Origin: Sphingomonas sp. Leaf10
GTDB taxonomy: Bacteria; Pseudomonadota; Alphaproteobacteria; Sphingomonadales; Sphingomonadaceae
Length of the DNA stretch: 60,743 nt
NCBI RefSeq assembly: GCF_001421245.1
Contig: NZ_LMKE01000013.1
Coordinates: forward strand, 16,756-77,498
Direction: 5' to 3'
Both the position numbers and the translations under genes were made by a program. The notes under the pieces were generated by a model. That model was not told the DNA's origin. It made no database searches and was given only the letters and a program-made list of their open reading frames with translations. Shown here piece by piece: positions 28,601-36,673 of this stretch. Numbering within the stretch: position 1 is the stretch's first letter; every line of letters begins with the position of its first letter.

Positions 28601-29072
28601 CCTCGCGCGCCTCCAACGGGCGGAAGCCAGGTACCAGCCCCGCCTCGACCGGAAAACCGGCGAGCAGGCTCTGGCAGAAGCCGTGGATCGTCTGGATCCG
28701 CACGCCGCCCCCCGGTGCGTCGAGCACGCGCGCGAACAGGGTGCGCGCTCGGGCCAGCAGCGCGGGATCGTTCACATCCTCGCCCAGCGCGAACAGATCG
28801 GCCTTCAGATCGGCGGTCGGCAAGCGGACCCAGCGCGCCAGACGGCTGGCGACGCGCTCGGCCATTTCCGCCGCCCCCGCCTTGGTAAAGGTCAGGCAGA
28901 GGATCGCCGCCGGATCGACGCCGCGCAGCAACAGCCGGAATACGCGCGCCGACAGAACGTGCGTCTTGCCGGTGCCGGCGGAGGCCGACAGCCAGACATG
29001 GCGATGCGGGTCGCTGGCCGCCGCCTGGTCGTTCTTCAACCGCTGGAGCGCGCGGACCTCACTCACGGCCAT
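25647..29072 (-). CDS. addA: Double-strand break repair helicase-nuclease AddA
   Basis: The 1,141-residue subunit of AddAB, the RecBCD analogue. It has UvrD-type helicase motifs: Walker A SASAGTGKTHVLS (about 29-40), VLIDEAQDTNPQQW (motif II), TLSLTHSFRTTRPVLEF and VMTAHGSKGLQAPLV. The C-terminal RecB-like nuclease has VVDFKTGRRVP and YHLKQMAAYAAAL. It overlaps the end of addB by 14 bases, the usual alphaproteobacterial order addB-addA. It resects DNA ends for RecA loading. Confidence 0.96.
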   Translation of the reverse strand: MAVSEVRALQRLKNDQAAASDPHRHVWLSASAGTGKTHVLSARVFRLLLRGVDPAAILCLTFTKAGAAEMAERVASRLARWVRLPTADLKADLFALGEDVNDPALLARARTLFARVLDAPGGGVRIQTIHGFCQSLLAGFPVEAGLVPGFRPLEAREEAGMAREALAELLVEEQRTGSTRIGDAIAAMSLRMGEGAAEGFLRECARNPQAMAELPSGIQPFLRRAFHLPSGDVDEVIAQACSDDEFDRDALERLAEANRLWGTATGQKLHGAIMDWLAQPPAERALRLGDVRGMFFTQKDTLKKASAKLIAADPDYDELADAVGTRAAELLSIRAQAGYADALAGALEAGRAYADAYVRAKRRAGAVDFDDLIRETLNLLAQPGIGDWVRFKLDQTTEHVLIDEAQDTNPQQWAIVRSLVEEFFSGDAVRAAGMRTLFVVGDYKQAIFGFQGTDPIYFRAAHQDFTRRAELPSEYRGDARELDTLSLTHSFRTTRPVLEFVDAAIAALPDPGMGIDTPETHDSEVPGPGTVALWAPTVVEAAVDDEEGWIDDSTRVIARDIASAIKRWIGTLPLESKGRTLQAGDIMVLVKRRGDLASLIVARLYAEGVPVAGVDRLRLDAPLAVQDLLAAIRFALQPEDDLSLANLLVSPLIGWTQEQLLAGALREGGSLWRHLRQTNSDAVEPLSRILRRADFATPYRFLEELLSGELDGRRKLIARLGEEARDPIDELLNAALSFESVATSSLQRFVEWFDRGEVEIKRDAGASGGAVRVMTAHGSKGLQAPLVLLADAAIDPANSRRDIVAWSPEGHDGASFPVFRPRSSERGTSVDDEVAKRDRSDLEEHWRLFYVAATRAEERLVIAGAPSARCQGVPPALSWYSAAAAAFDALGVPEGEGERVFTGLTRQTPVAARTRRGTPQPASEAPPAWLRASAPEEARPPRPLAPSALGEDEVSDPPPSATMSAAAERGRLLHQLFERLPDLPRADRADAAERWLAGAAGVEDAKLRQRVTRDAMAILDDPVFGDLFGPDALAEAPIAAVVGTQVVAGTVDRLCIGDRIVRVVDFKTGRRVPSSIDDIPVYHLKQMAAYAAALAVIFPDRAIEAALLYTAGPTLFVLPADLLDTHKPGLGAGEQSLPREA

Positions 29073-32028
29073 ACCATTCGTCGCGGCGCATCAACTGGTC
29101 ATACTCGGCATAGGGGGCATATTCGGGGACGAGCTTGGCGGTGAACGCCTCATCGCCGGTCAGAAATCGGGCGACGGCGTTTTCAAAATGCCCCTTGGCG
29201 ATGGCAACGAAATCGTCGGCGACCACCCGCCCCTTCGATCCGTCAACATTGACCGGCGAGGTCATCTTGCCGAAGCGGTCGCCGTCCTTAGTCAGCGACC
29301 AATATTCGAACGCGGTGGCGGTACCGCGCACCCCGCCGAAGCAGCCGCGCTCCGCCATCAACCCCAACAGCCCCAATTGCAGGCTGTAGCCGGCGGCGAC
29401 CGCCTTCGCACTCGGGGCCTTGCCGGTCTTGTAGTCGATGATGGCAAGGCTGCCGTCGCTCGCGCGGTCGATGCGGTCGGCCTTGCCCGACAGTTCGACG
29501 CCCGCGATCTCCAGCCGGCCGTCGCATTCGACGCCCGCGACGATCCGGCCCTCGGCCAGCTTCTCGTGGGTGAAGGCGGCGACCCAGTCGATCGCCTCGC
29601 GCAGCCGCGGCACCCACAAGGCGCGCAGCAGCGGGTGGGTGCGCGGATCGTCGGATAGGGCCTGCAACCGGCGATGCAGCTTCGCCGGGTCCAGCCCGTC
29701 CTCGCGCGCCCAGCGTTCGAGCACGCCGTGCACCGCCGTGCCGCGCCATGCGGCGGTCGGATCGGCATCGACCGCGTCGAGCGGCGACAGGCGCAGCATC
29801 CGCTTGGCGTAAAAGGCGTATGGATCGGCCTTCAACCGGTCGACCTCGGTCACCGAGATGCGGCGTGGGCGCTGCGCCACCGGCGGACGCGGTGCCGGAC
29901 GCGACGCGGCGGCATAGCGATCCGGCGTATCGATCGCCCGCGCCCAGTCGCGCAGATGGCCGGCACGCTCCAGCCCGTCGTCCAATGCCTGCAAGCGCAG
30001 CCACAGTCGCGAGGCGATGGTCGGCGCTGTCGCATCGCGCGCCGCACGGGTCAGGATCACGTCGCGCGCACCCAAGGCCCCGGCAAAATCATGCGCGGCA
30101 AGGCCGATGCGGCGTTCGAGGCCGGGCAAGCCAAGGTCGGCACGGATGCGCGGCGCAAGCCACGGATCGGGCGACGGCAGTTGCGGCCAGACCCCTTCGT
30201 TCAGACCGCCGAGGATCATCAGGTCGGCGGTCTGCAAGCGTGCTTCGAGCAGGCCGAGAATGGCGAGCCGGGGATGCGCCCCCTGCGGCGGACGCACCGC
30301 GACTTCATCGAGCAGCGTGCGCAACAGTGCCGGCAACGTGCGCGGGTCGATCGTAGGCGGTCCGATCGGTGCCTGTTCCTCCAGCGCGGCGATCAGTTCG
30401 GCGGCGGCGCGCCCCTCGGGTCGGCTCCACGCGGCATCGCCCGCCAGTTCGCTCGCGGTCTCGCGCAGCAGCACCAGCAGATCGGCCAGCGGCTGTGCTC
30501 CGGCGGCAAAGGCGGTCGCCAGCGGCGTCAGCAACGGGCAAGCAATGTCCCAAAAAGACTGCGCCGCCGCGCGGATCGCGGCATCGCGCGGTTCGCCCTC
30601 GCGCAGATGTCGCTCGATCCCGGCCAGCCCCGGCGCCGGGCGCGGTCCGCGCAGGGCACGGTCGAGTCGCCGCACCCCGTCCAGCCAAACGACGCGCTGT
30701 TCGGCCTCGCCGCTGCGCACCAGCGGATGTTTGAGCAGCGCCAGCAGCGCGACCGGCGCGAAACCCTGCGCCGCCGCCTCGACCAGCGCCAGCAGCAGCG
30801 TACCGGGGGCCAGCAGCGACAGTGGCTGTCCGGCGGAATCGTCGACCGCAACGTCCCAGCGCGCCATGTGGGCCGCGACCCGCCGGGCAAGCGCCCGGTC
30901 CGGCGTGACCAGGGCGGCGGTGCGGCCGGGCGTCTCCAACGCCTCGCGCAGCGCGATGGCGATCGCCTGTGCTTCCTCGGCAGGGGTCGCGAGTTCGACC
31001 ATGCGAACGCCCGACAGCCGGCGATCGGCAGCGGGCACGTCAATCCAGTGATGCGTGCGATCGGCGGGGCTGAGCGCGGTGGCGATGGCACGGCTGCGCG
31101 TCGGCGTCGCGTCATGCTCGCTCGCCGCCTGCCATCGGACGAATTCGCGGCGGTTGACGCCCATCCGGTCGAGCAGCAGTTTCAGGTGATATTGCGGGTG
31201 GGTCTCGATCGATCGCCTGCGCCGCCCGGTCACCGGATCGGGCGCATGCGGCCCCAGCGACGCCCATTCATCGTCATCCATCGCGAGGTCGAGGCCCGGC
31301 AGGACCACCATCCCCCTGGGCAGTCCGGCGACGCATTTCTGGATGCGGGCGATGGCGGGCGCGTTGGTGGCAATGCCCGCCGCGCAGACGAACCCCTTGG
31401 GCGGCTGCGCGGTCCAGCGCGCGCACAGCCGCTTGAGCAGGCGCGTGCGACGGTCCGCCAAATCGATCCGCCCCAGCGACGCCAGCTCGCCCGGCCAGCG
31501 ATCGAGCACGATGCGGAACAGTTCGAGCGAGCGTTCCCAATGCGCCGACAGTGCCTCATCGAGGTTCAGGTCGCGCAAGGCCGCCGGATCGACTTCCTCG
31601 ACCAGCAGCTGGTCGAGCGTCGCGGCAAGATCGCCCGCCAGCCGCACCGCCTCCGCGCCATCGACCGGGCGGCCGGCGCGCTGGCGCTCCTCCGCGACCA
31701 GCCGGGCGAGGATCATCCGCCGGGCCAGCGGATCGATCGCGGGCGGGATCGGCGTGGCATCGGCGGGATCGGCGAAGCTGCCTGCCCCTTCGTCCAGTTC
31801 GGGATCACCGATCGCGACCAGCCGGGGGAGCAGCAGACCGCCGCCGCTGGCGCGGACGAACGCCTCCTGCACCGTTCGCTTGGCACGGTTGGTGGGGACC
31901 AGCACCATGCCCTGTGCCAGCGCGATCGGATCACTGCCGAACCGGCGGATCAGCCCGACCGCGAGCGCGTCGGCGAACGCGCGGTGGATCGGAATGGTGT
32001 AGAGGCCGAGGCGCTTCGCCTCAGCCAT
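29059..32028 (-). CDS. addB: Double-strand break repair protein AddB
   Basis: A 989-residue partner of AddA. In alphaproteobacteria this subunit is a helicase-like protein with a degenerate ATPase part and a working C-terminal nuclease. Signatures seen are VLVPTNRAKRTVQEAF, LMILGGLNEGVWPQLPSPDPWL and the nuclease core DRIDRASDGSLAIIDYKTGKAP. It overlaps murU upstream by eight bases and addA downstream by 14, so the whole block is translated together. Confidence 0.95.
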   Translation of the reverse strand: MAEAKRLGLYTIPIHRAFADALAVGLIRRFGSDPIALAQGMVLVPTNRAKRTVQEAFVRASGGGLLLPRLVAIGDPELDEGAGSFADPADATPIPPAIDPLARRMILARLVAEERQRAGRPVDGAEAVRLAGDLAATLDQLLVEEVDPAALRDLNLDEALSAHWERSLELFRIVLDRWPGELASLGRIDLADRRTRLLKRLCARWTAQPPKGFVCAAGIATNAPAIARIQKCVAGLPRGMVVLPGLDLAMDDDEWASLGPHAPDPVTGRRRRSIETHPQYHLKLLLDRMGVNRREFVRWQAASEHDATPTRSRAIATALSPADRTHHWIDVPAADRRLSGVRMVELATPAEEAQAIAIALREALETPGRTAALVTPDRALARRVAAHMARWDVAVDDSAGQPLSLLAPGTLLLALVEAAAQGFAPVALLALLKHPLVRSGEAEQRVVWLDGVRRLDRALRGPRPAPGLAGIERHLREGEPRDAAIRAAAQSFWDIACPLLTPLATAFAAGAQPLADLLVLLRETASELAGDAAWSRPEGRAAAELIAALEEQAPIGPPTIDPRTLPALLRTLLDEVAVRPPQGAHPRLAILGLLEARLQTADLMILGGLNEGVWPQLPSPDPWLAPRIRADLGLPGLERRIGLAAHDFAGALGARDVILTRAARDATAPTIASRLWLRLQALDDGLERAGHLRDWARAIDTPDRYAAASRPAPRPPVAQRPRRISVTEVDRLKADPYAFYAKRMLRLSPLDAVDADPTAAWRGTAVHGVLERWAREDGLDPAKLHRRLQALSDDPRTHPLLRALWVPRLREAIDWVAAFTHEKLAEGRIVAGVECDGRLEIAGVELSGKADRIDRASDGSLAIIDYKTGKAPSAKAVAAGYSLQLGLLGLMAERGCFGGVRGTATAFEYWSLTKDGDRFGKMTSPVNVDGSKGRVVADDFVAIAKGHFENAVARFLTGDEAFTAKLVPEYAPYAEYDQLMRRDEWYGRE

Positions 32029-32776
32029 CGGCGAGGAACGCTTCGGTCATGGGAATCGCACTGGGCGTGCCGACGTCGAACCACAGTCCCTGATGCACGA
32101 CACCGTAGGCGCGGCCCGCCTCGATCGCGCGGTTCCAGAACAGGTTGGTGGAAAAGGCACCCTCAGGCCAGTCGGCGATGACGCGCGGCGACAAGATCTG
32201 CACGCCGGTGAACACGAACGGCGCGAGGCGACCGGGCTTGCGGCGGCCGGTGATGCGGCCCATCGCGTCGATATGGAAATCGCCCGGCCCGCGATGGCCG
32301 TGTGCCAGCGCCTGCGGCACCAGCAGCAGCAGCGCGTCCATCTTCGCATCGTCCCACAACGCGCTGAGCAGCTTGATCGAATCGACCGGGCCGTCGACCC
32401 ACAAATTGTCCGAATTGACGCAGACGAACGGCTGGTCGCCGATCAGGTCGCGTGCCTGCACCAGCCCGCCACCGGTCTCCAGCAACTGCGCGCGTTCGTC
32501 GGACACGGTGACGTCGATGCCCTTCACCCGGTGCTTCAGATGCGCTTCCATCGCATCGGCGAGGTAATGGACGTTCACCACCGCCCGCTTGACCCCCGCT
32601 CCGCGCAGACGGTCGAACACGTGGTCGATCAACGGCTTGCCCGCCACTTCGACCAGCGGCTTCGGACGCATCGCGGTCAGCGGGCGCATCCGCTTGCCCA
32701 GCCCCGCCGCCAGCACCATCGCGGTTTCGGGCACCTGCGCCTGCGGATGGGGGCGGATCGAACGGAGCGTGGTCAT
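32021..32776 (-). CDS. murU: N-acetylmuramate alpha-1-phosphate uridylyltransferase
   Basis: A 251-residue nucleotidyltransferase with the signature VLAAGLGKRMRPLT and KPLVEVAGKPLIDHV. Later it has CVNSDNLWVDG and GLWFDVGTPSAI. Next to a sugar kinase of the AmgK type, it is best read as MurU, which makes UDP-MurNAc in the peptidoglycan recycling shortcut described in Pseudomonas. The start is the ATG sharing four bases with the end of amgK. A sugar-phosphate nucleotidyltransferase of other specificity is the alternative. Confidence 0.88.
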   Translation of the reverse strand: MTTLRSIRPHPQAQVPETAMVLAAGLGKRMRPLTAMRPKPLVEVAGKPLIDHVFDRLRGAGVKRAVVNVHYLADAMEAHLKHRVKGIDVTVSDERAQLLETGGGLVQARDLIGDQPFVCVNSDNLWVDGPVDSIKLLSALWDDAKMDALLLLVPQALAHGHRGPGDFHIDAMGRITGRRKPGRLAPFVFTGVQILSPRVIADWPEGAFSTNLFWNRAIEAGRAYGVVHQGLWFDVGTPSAIPMTEAFLADG

Positions 32777-33744
32777 GCGAGTTCCTGCGGATCGCCGCGT
32801 TTGTGCGGCGGAATGTTGAGATCGAACCAGCGCGCGACCCCGGCCAGCGCCGGATGGGCGAGATCGCGTTCCAGATAGCGCCACACGCGCGGGCACAGCG
32901 CCCCATAGCGCGGCTTGCCGTCGCGCCGCCACAGCCGGGTGAAGATGCCGAGGATCTTCGCATTCCGCTGGGCGCCGAACAGGTGATAGGCGGCGTCGAA
33001 CCCCTCCCCCACGCCGGTCGATTCACGGTAGCGGGCGATCATCGACGCCTCGACCACCGCCGGCACGTCGCGCCGCGCATCCTGCAACAGCGACACGAGG
33101 TCGTAGGCGGGATGGCCGGCCAGTGCGTCCTGAAAATCGAGCAGGCCCAGCCGCGCATCGTCGAGCAGCATCAGGTTTTCGGCATGATAGTCGCGCAACA
33201 CCGTAACGACCGGCATGTCGGGCAGCGCATCGAACGCGGCATTCCACACCGCGGTGTAGCCCTCGCGATCGACCGACAGCGCCAGCGCATCGCAATACCA
33301 TTCGATCAGCAGATCGGCTTCGCGCAGGATGAAGGCGCGATCATAGGGCGGGACCGGTGCCGCTTCATGCCGTTGCAGCCGCAGCAACTGGTCGACCGCC
33401 GCCGCGTACAGCCGCGCCTCGCTTTCCGGTGCGGCGTCGACGGTCTCGCGCATTCGCATGTCGCCGAAATCCTCCAGCAGCATGAAGCCGGCGGCGGCAT
33501 CGTCGGCGAGGATCGCGGGTGCGGCAAATCCCCGTTCGGCCAGCCACGCCGCCATCTGCGCGAACTTGCGCGTATCCTCGGGCGGGGGCGCGTCCATCAG
33601 CACCGCCGTCCGCCCGGTGCCGATTACCCGGTAATAGCGGCGGAACGAGGCATCGACCGCCAGCGGCAATATCTGGGCATCGCCCCATCCGGCTTGCGTC
33701 AGGAAAGCAGGTGCCGCATCGCGCGGGTTCAGGTCAGCGGCCAT
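32773..33744 (-). CDS. amgK: N-acetylmuramate/N-acetylglucosamine kinase AmgK
   Basis: A 323-residue aminoglycoside-phosphotransferase-fold kinase. The catalytic loop is VLRDYHAENLML, the metal-binding segment LLDFQDALAGHPAYDL, and an N-terminal lobe includes FRRYYRVIG. AmgK phosphorylates the anomeric carbon of recovered MurNAc for MurU. The coupling of the two genes by a four-base overlap supports this. The start used (MAADLNPRDAAPAF) overlaps the tsaE end by 16 bases; the longer frame is a shadow of tsaE. Confidence 0.88.
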   Translation of the reverse strand: MAADLNPRDAAPAFLTQAGWGDAQILPLAVDASFRRYYRVIGTGRTAVLMDAPPPEDTRKFAQMAAWLAERGFAAPAILADDAAAGFMLLEDFGDMRMRETVDAAPESEARLYAAAVDQLLRLQRHEAAPVPPYDRAFILREADLLIEWYCDALALSVDREGYTAVWNAAFDALPDMPVVTVLRDYHAENLMLLDDARLGLLDFQDALAGHPAYDLVSLLQDARRDVPAVVEASMIARYRESTGVGEGFDAAYHLFGAQRNAKILGIFTRLWRRDGKPRYGALCPRVWRYLERDLAHPALAGVARWFDLNIPPHKRGDPQELA

Positions 33745-34175
33745 CGACCTTCCCAAGCGCCCGGCACCCGCGCTGTCAAGCGCCGCCCGCCGCCCGCATC
33801 GAAGGCGAGGGTCAGCCACAGCGCATCGGGCCATGGATCGTCGCCCAGCCGTTCGGGCCATTCGACCACCAGCGCGGCGTCCTCCAGCGCCTCGTCCAGC
33901 CCCAGTTCGCGCGCTTCGTCGGGATGCTCGATCCGGTAGAGATCGACGTGCAGCACGCTCATCCGCACCTCGGGCGGGTCATAGGGCTGGACGATCGCGA
34001 AGCTCGGCGACGGTGCCTCGCCCTCCAGCCCCAGCGCCGCCAACAGCCCGCGCGCGATGCTGGTCTTGCCTGCTCCCAGCGGCCCGGACAATGCGACGAC
34101 ATCGCCCGGTTGCAATACCGCGGCCAGCCGCGCACCCAAGGCGTGGGCGGACGTTTCGTCGGGCAGATGCATCAC
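33729..34175 (-). CDS. tsaE: tRNA t6A synthesis ATPase TsaE
   Basis: A 148-residue P-loop protein with Walker A GPLGAGKT (31-38), the PSPSF segment and VLHVDLYRI. It partners TsaB/TsaD in threonylcarbamoyl modification of A37 in ANN-decoding tRNAs. The start overlaps the divL stop by four bases. Linkage of divL-tsaE-amgK-murU is a conserved alphaproteobacterial arrangement as I recall it. Confidence 0.95.
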   Translation of the reverse strand: MMHLPDETSAHALGARLAAVLQPGDVVALSGPLGAGKTSIARGLLAALGLEGEAPSPSFAIVQPYDPPEVRMSVLHVDLYRIEHPDEARELGLDEALEDAALVVEWPERLGDDPWPDALWLTLAFDAGGGRRLTARVPGAWEGRWPLT

Positions 34176-36523
34176 GGTTCGCGCGGCAGGTCGATCGTAA
34201 CCAGCGTGCCCAGCCCCTTTTCGGACACCAGTTCGATCGTGCCACCATGCGCCTCTACCGCCTGCCGTGCAAGCGGCAGGTCAAGGCTGAGCGCGCGTTC
34301 GCCGACCCGCGCCGCCCCTGCCTGCGCGAACCGGTCGAAAGCGCGGGCGACGGCATCCTTCGACATGCCGGGACCATCGTCGGACACGACGACCTGCGCC
34401 CGCTGTGCATCGCCATCGACGTGCAACAGCACGCGTCCGCCCTGCCGCAATCCGCCCAGCGCATGGTCGAGCAGATGGCCGATCGCCTGCCGCAATCGCC
34501 GTGCATCGCCCAGCATCACCCCGGCCGTCGGCATAACTTCGACTGCCAGTTCGATGCCGCGCGCGATCGCCGTCGGGCGCGCCGCCTCCGCCGCTTCGGT
34601 AGCGATCATCTTCAGCGCGACCGTCGCCCGCGCCACCGGCAGCGTTTCGTTGGCGGTCAGGTCGAGCGTGTCGTCGATCAACCCGCTCAGTCGTTCGACC
34701 GATTCGAGGATCGCGTCAGTATAGCGCCCGCCATCCTCGCTCAGCTTGCCGGCATAGCCCGCCTGCAACATCTCGGCGAACCCCTTGATCGAGGTCAGCG
34801 GCGTGCGAAGTTCGTAGCTCATCGACGCGACGAAGGCGTTCTTGACCCGGTCGGCTGCCTCCAGCGCCTCGTTCCGGTCGCGCAGCGCCTGTTCCATCCG
34901 CCGGCTGTCGGAAATGTCGAGCATCGTCAGCAGCGCGTTGCCATCGGGCAGCGGCACCGCGCCGAATTCATAATGCCGTCCGTCGGCCATCGCGAAGCGC
35001 CCCGAACGCTGCATCCGCTGTTGCGTGGCGAAACGGACCAGTTCGGGGATCAGCGCCGCGCGGCCCGGATTGGCGAGACTGTCGGCGACCCGCTCGGCCA
35101 GCGCGTCGACGCGGGGATGCGCGTCGAGAAACGCATCGTCCAGCCCCCAGACCTGCCGGAACTTCGCGTTCCAGATCTGCAAACGGCCATCGGCGGCGAA
35201 CACACCCAGCGCCTCGAACAGATTGTCGAACGTCGCCGTGCGCACGCGCAGCAACGTGTCGCGCGCGCTGGCCAGCTGCACTTCCTCGGTCCGATCCTCG
35301 AAGATCACCAGCAGTCCGCCTTCCGGCAGCGGCTGGGCGACGACGCGCAGATGGGTGCCGCCGGGGACATGCCATTGCTCCTCGATCGCGCCCTCCGCCG
35401 CCCGGAACCAGTCGCGCCGCTCGGCCTTCCACCCCGGAAAGTCGCGCACTTCGGGCAGGCGCTTGGCCTCACGCATACGGTCGAGCACCCGATCGAATTC
35501 GGGCCGGTCGGCCAGCCATTCGGGCTTCATCGCGAAGGTGCGGATGAAGGGCTGGTTGTAGAATACCAGCGTCCGGTCGGGTGCGAATTGCGCCACCCCC
35601 GCCGACAGCCGGTCGAGCATCGCCCGCTGCGCATCGCGGCTGCGCTTCAGCTTGCCGCGCGCCTCCTCGATCTCGTGCACGTCGATGGCGAAGCCACCTG
35701 TACCGCCATCGCGCAGCGGCATGTCGTGAACGCGCAGCATCCGCCGCTCGCCATTGATCGTCGCCGGCATCGCCGCCTGTTGCGGCTGCCCGGTATCGCG
35801 CGCGATCGATGCGCTGGCCAGCGGGCCACCCATGCCGACACCCTCGACCAGTTCGACCTGACGGCCGATGACCTCCCCCGCATCGGTCGCGTCGACCGCG
35901 TGGACATAGGCGGTGTTGACCATGGCAAGGCGCAGCGAATCGTCGCGATACCACATCGGCATCGGCGCGGCCTCGATCAGGCTGGATAACGCATCGAACG
36001 CCGAGCGATATTCCTCGGCCTCGGCGCCCAGCGTGGCGATCTCGTCATGGAATTCCGTCGCGTCGAAGAACCACACCAGCACCCCGCCCGGCGTGTTCAG
36101 TTCGGGCGGGGCACGGTCGCCGATCGCGAACAGCGAGCGGGCCGATCCGGTGGCACGGATGACGGTACGGAACGGTTTGCCCCCGCGCAGCGCACCGTTG
36201 ATCGCATCGAGCAGCCGGTCGGCGCTACCGGGCTCCAGACCATTGTCGGGATTGCCCAGATCGGCGGCGGTCGCGGGCAATTCGTCCTGGCCCAATCGGT
36301 CGGCCAGTGGCCGGTCGATCGACAGCCGCCCGTCGGCACGCACTACCATCGCCAGCGCCGGCGACCCTGCCAGCGTCGCCCGCAGCGAATCGTACAGCCC
36401 CCGATCCGCCTTCGCCTGTCGCCGCGCCGACAGTCCGGCGTACAGCGCCCACACACTGCCGACGATCAACACCGCCAGCACCGCTCCGCACAACAGGGCG
36501 GTCATGGTCGTGACGGTAATCAC
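34172..36523 (-). CDS. divL: DivL-type cell-cycle kinase with tyrosine in the H-box
   Basis: A 783-residue membrane-anchored PAS protein. One N-terminal membrane helix (TALLCGAVLAVLIVGSVWAL) is followed by several PAS domains (about 45-560), a HisKA-like helix pair and an ATPase domain with SDDGPGMS. In the H-box the phospho-acceptor His is Tyr570 (FVASMSYELRTPL), the hallmark of Caulobacter DivL (Tyr550). DivL controls CckA and hence CtrA. At the N-box, the usual Asn position reads His687 (HLLDHAL), hinting at weak catalysis. It likely acts as a signalling scaffold rather than an autokinase (inference). Confidence 0.9.
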   Translation of the reverse strand: MITVTTMTALLCGAVLAVLIVGSVWALYAGLSARRQAKADRGLYDSLRATLAGSPALAMVVRADGRLSIDRPLADRLGQDELPATAADLGNPDNGLEPGSADRLLDAINGALRGGKPFRTVIRATGSARSLFAIGDRAPPELNTPGGVLVWFFDATEFHDEIATLGAEAEEYRSAFDALSSLIEAAPMPMWYRDDSLRLAMVNTAYVHAVDATDAGEVIGRQVELVEGVGMGGPLASASIARDTGQPQQAAMPATINGERRMLRVHDMPLRDGGTGGFAIDVHEIEEARGKLKRSRDAQRAMLDRLSAGVAQFAPDRTLVFYNQPFIRTFAMKPEWLADRPEFDRVLDRMREAKRLPEVRDFPGWKAERRDWFRAAEGAIEEQWHVPGGTHLRVVAQPLPEGGLLVIFEDRTEEVQLASARDTLLRVRTATFDNLFEALGVFAADGRLQIWNAKFRQVWGLDDAFLDAHPRVDALAERVADSLANPGRAALIPELVRFATQQRMQRSGRFAMADGRHYEFGAVPLPDGNALLTMLDISDSRRMEQALRDRNEALEAADRVKNAFVASMSYELRTPLTSIKGFAEMLQAGYAGKLSEDGGRYTDAILESVERLSGLIDDTLDLTANETLPVARATVALKMIATEAAEAARPTAIARGIELAVEVMPTAGVMLGDARRLRQAIGHLLDHALGGLRQGGRVLLHVDGDAQRAQVVVSDDGPGMSKDAVARAFDRFAQAGAARVGERALSLDLPLARQAVEAHGGTIELVSEKGLGTLVTIDLPREP

Positions 36524-36596
36524 GGGCGATCTCCAACGGGCGGCGGCAGACAGGCAAACGTGAACACCATCCCTGCCTAGTCCTTCGCCGCGTCAT

Positions 36597-36631
36597 AAAA
36601 AAGGGGCGACACCGCATGGCGCCGCCCCTTT
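36597..36631 (-). terminator. Terminator of the TonB-dependent receptor gene
   Basis: Read on the reverse strand, an 8-base stem (AAGGGGCG / CGCCCCTT) is followed by six T and then ATGACG. It lies about 45 bases past the receptor stop and separates it from divL. Confidence 0.75.
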
Positions 36632-36673
36632 CTAACGTCATGCGACGGACCGTTGCGGTCCGCCGCGTCGGTA

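Noticed and set aside
29674..32181. Long open frame antisense to addB
   Set aside because: Same effect of GC-rich codon positions. The translation is Arg/Gln-rich without motifs, while addB on the other strand is complete.
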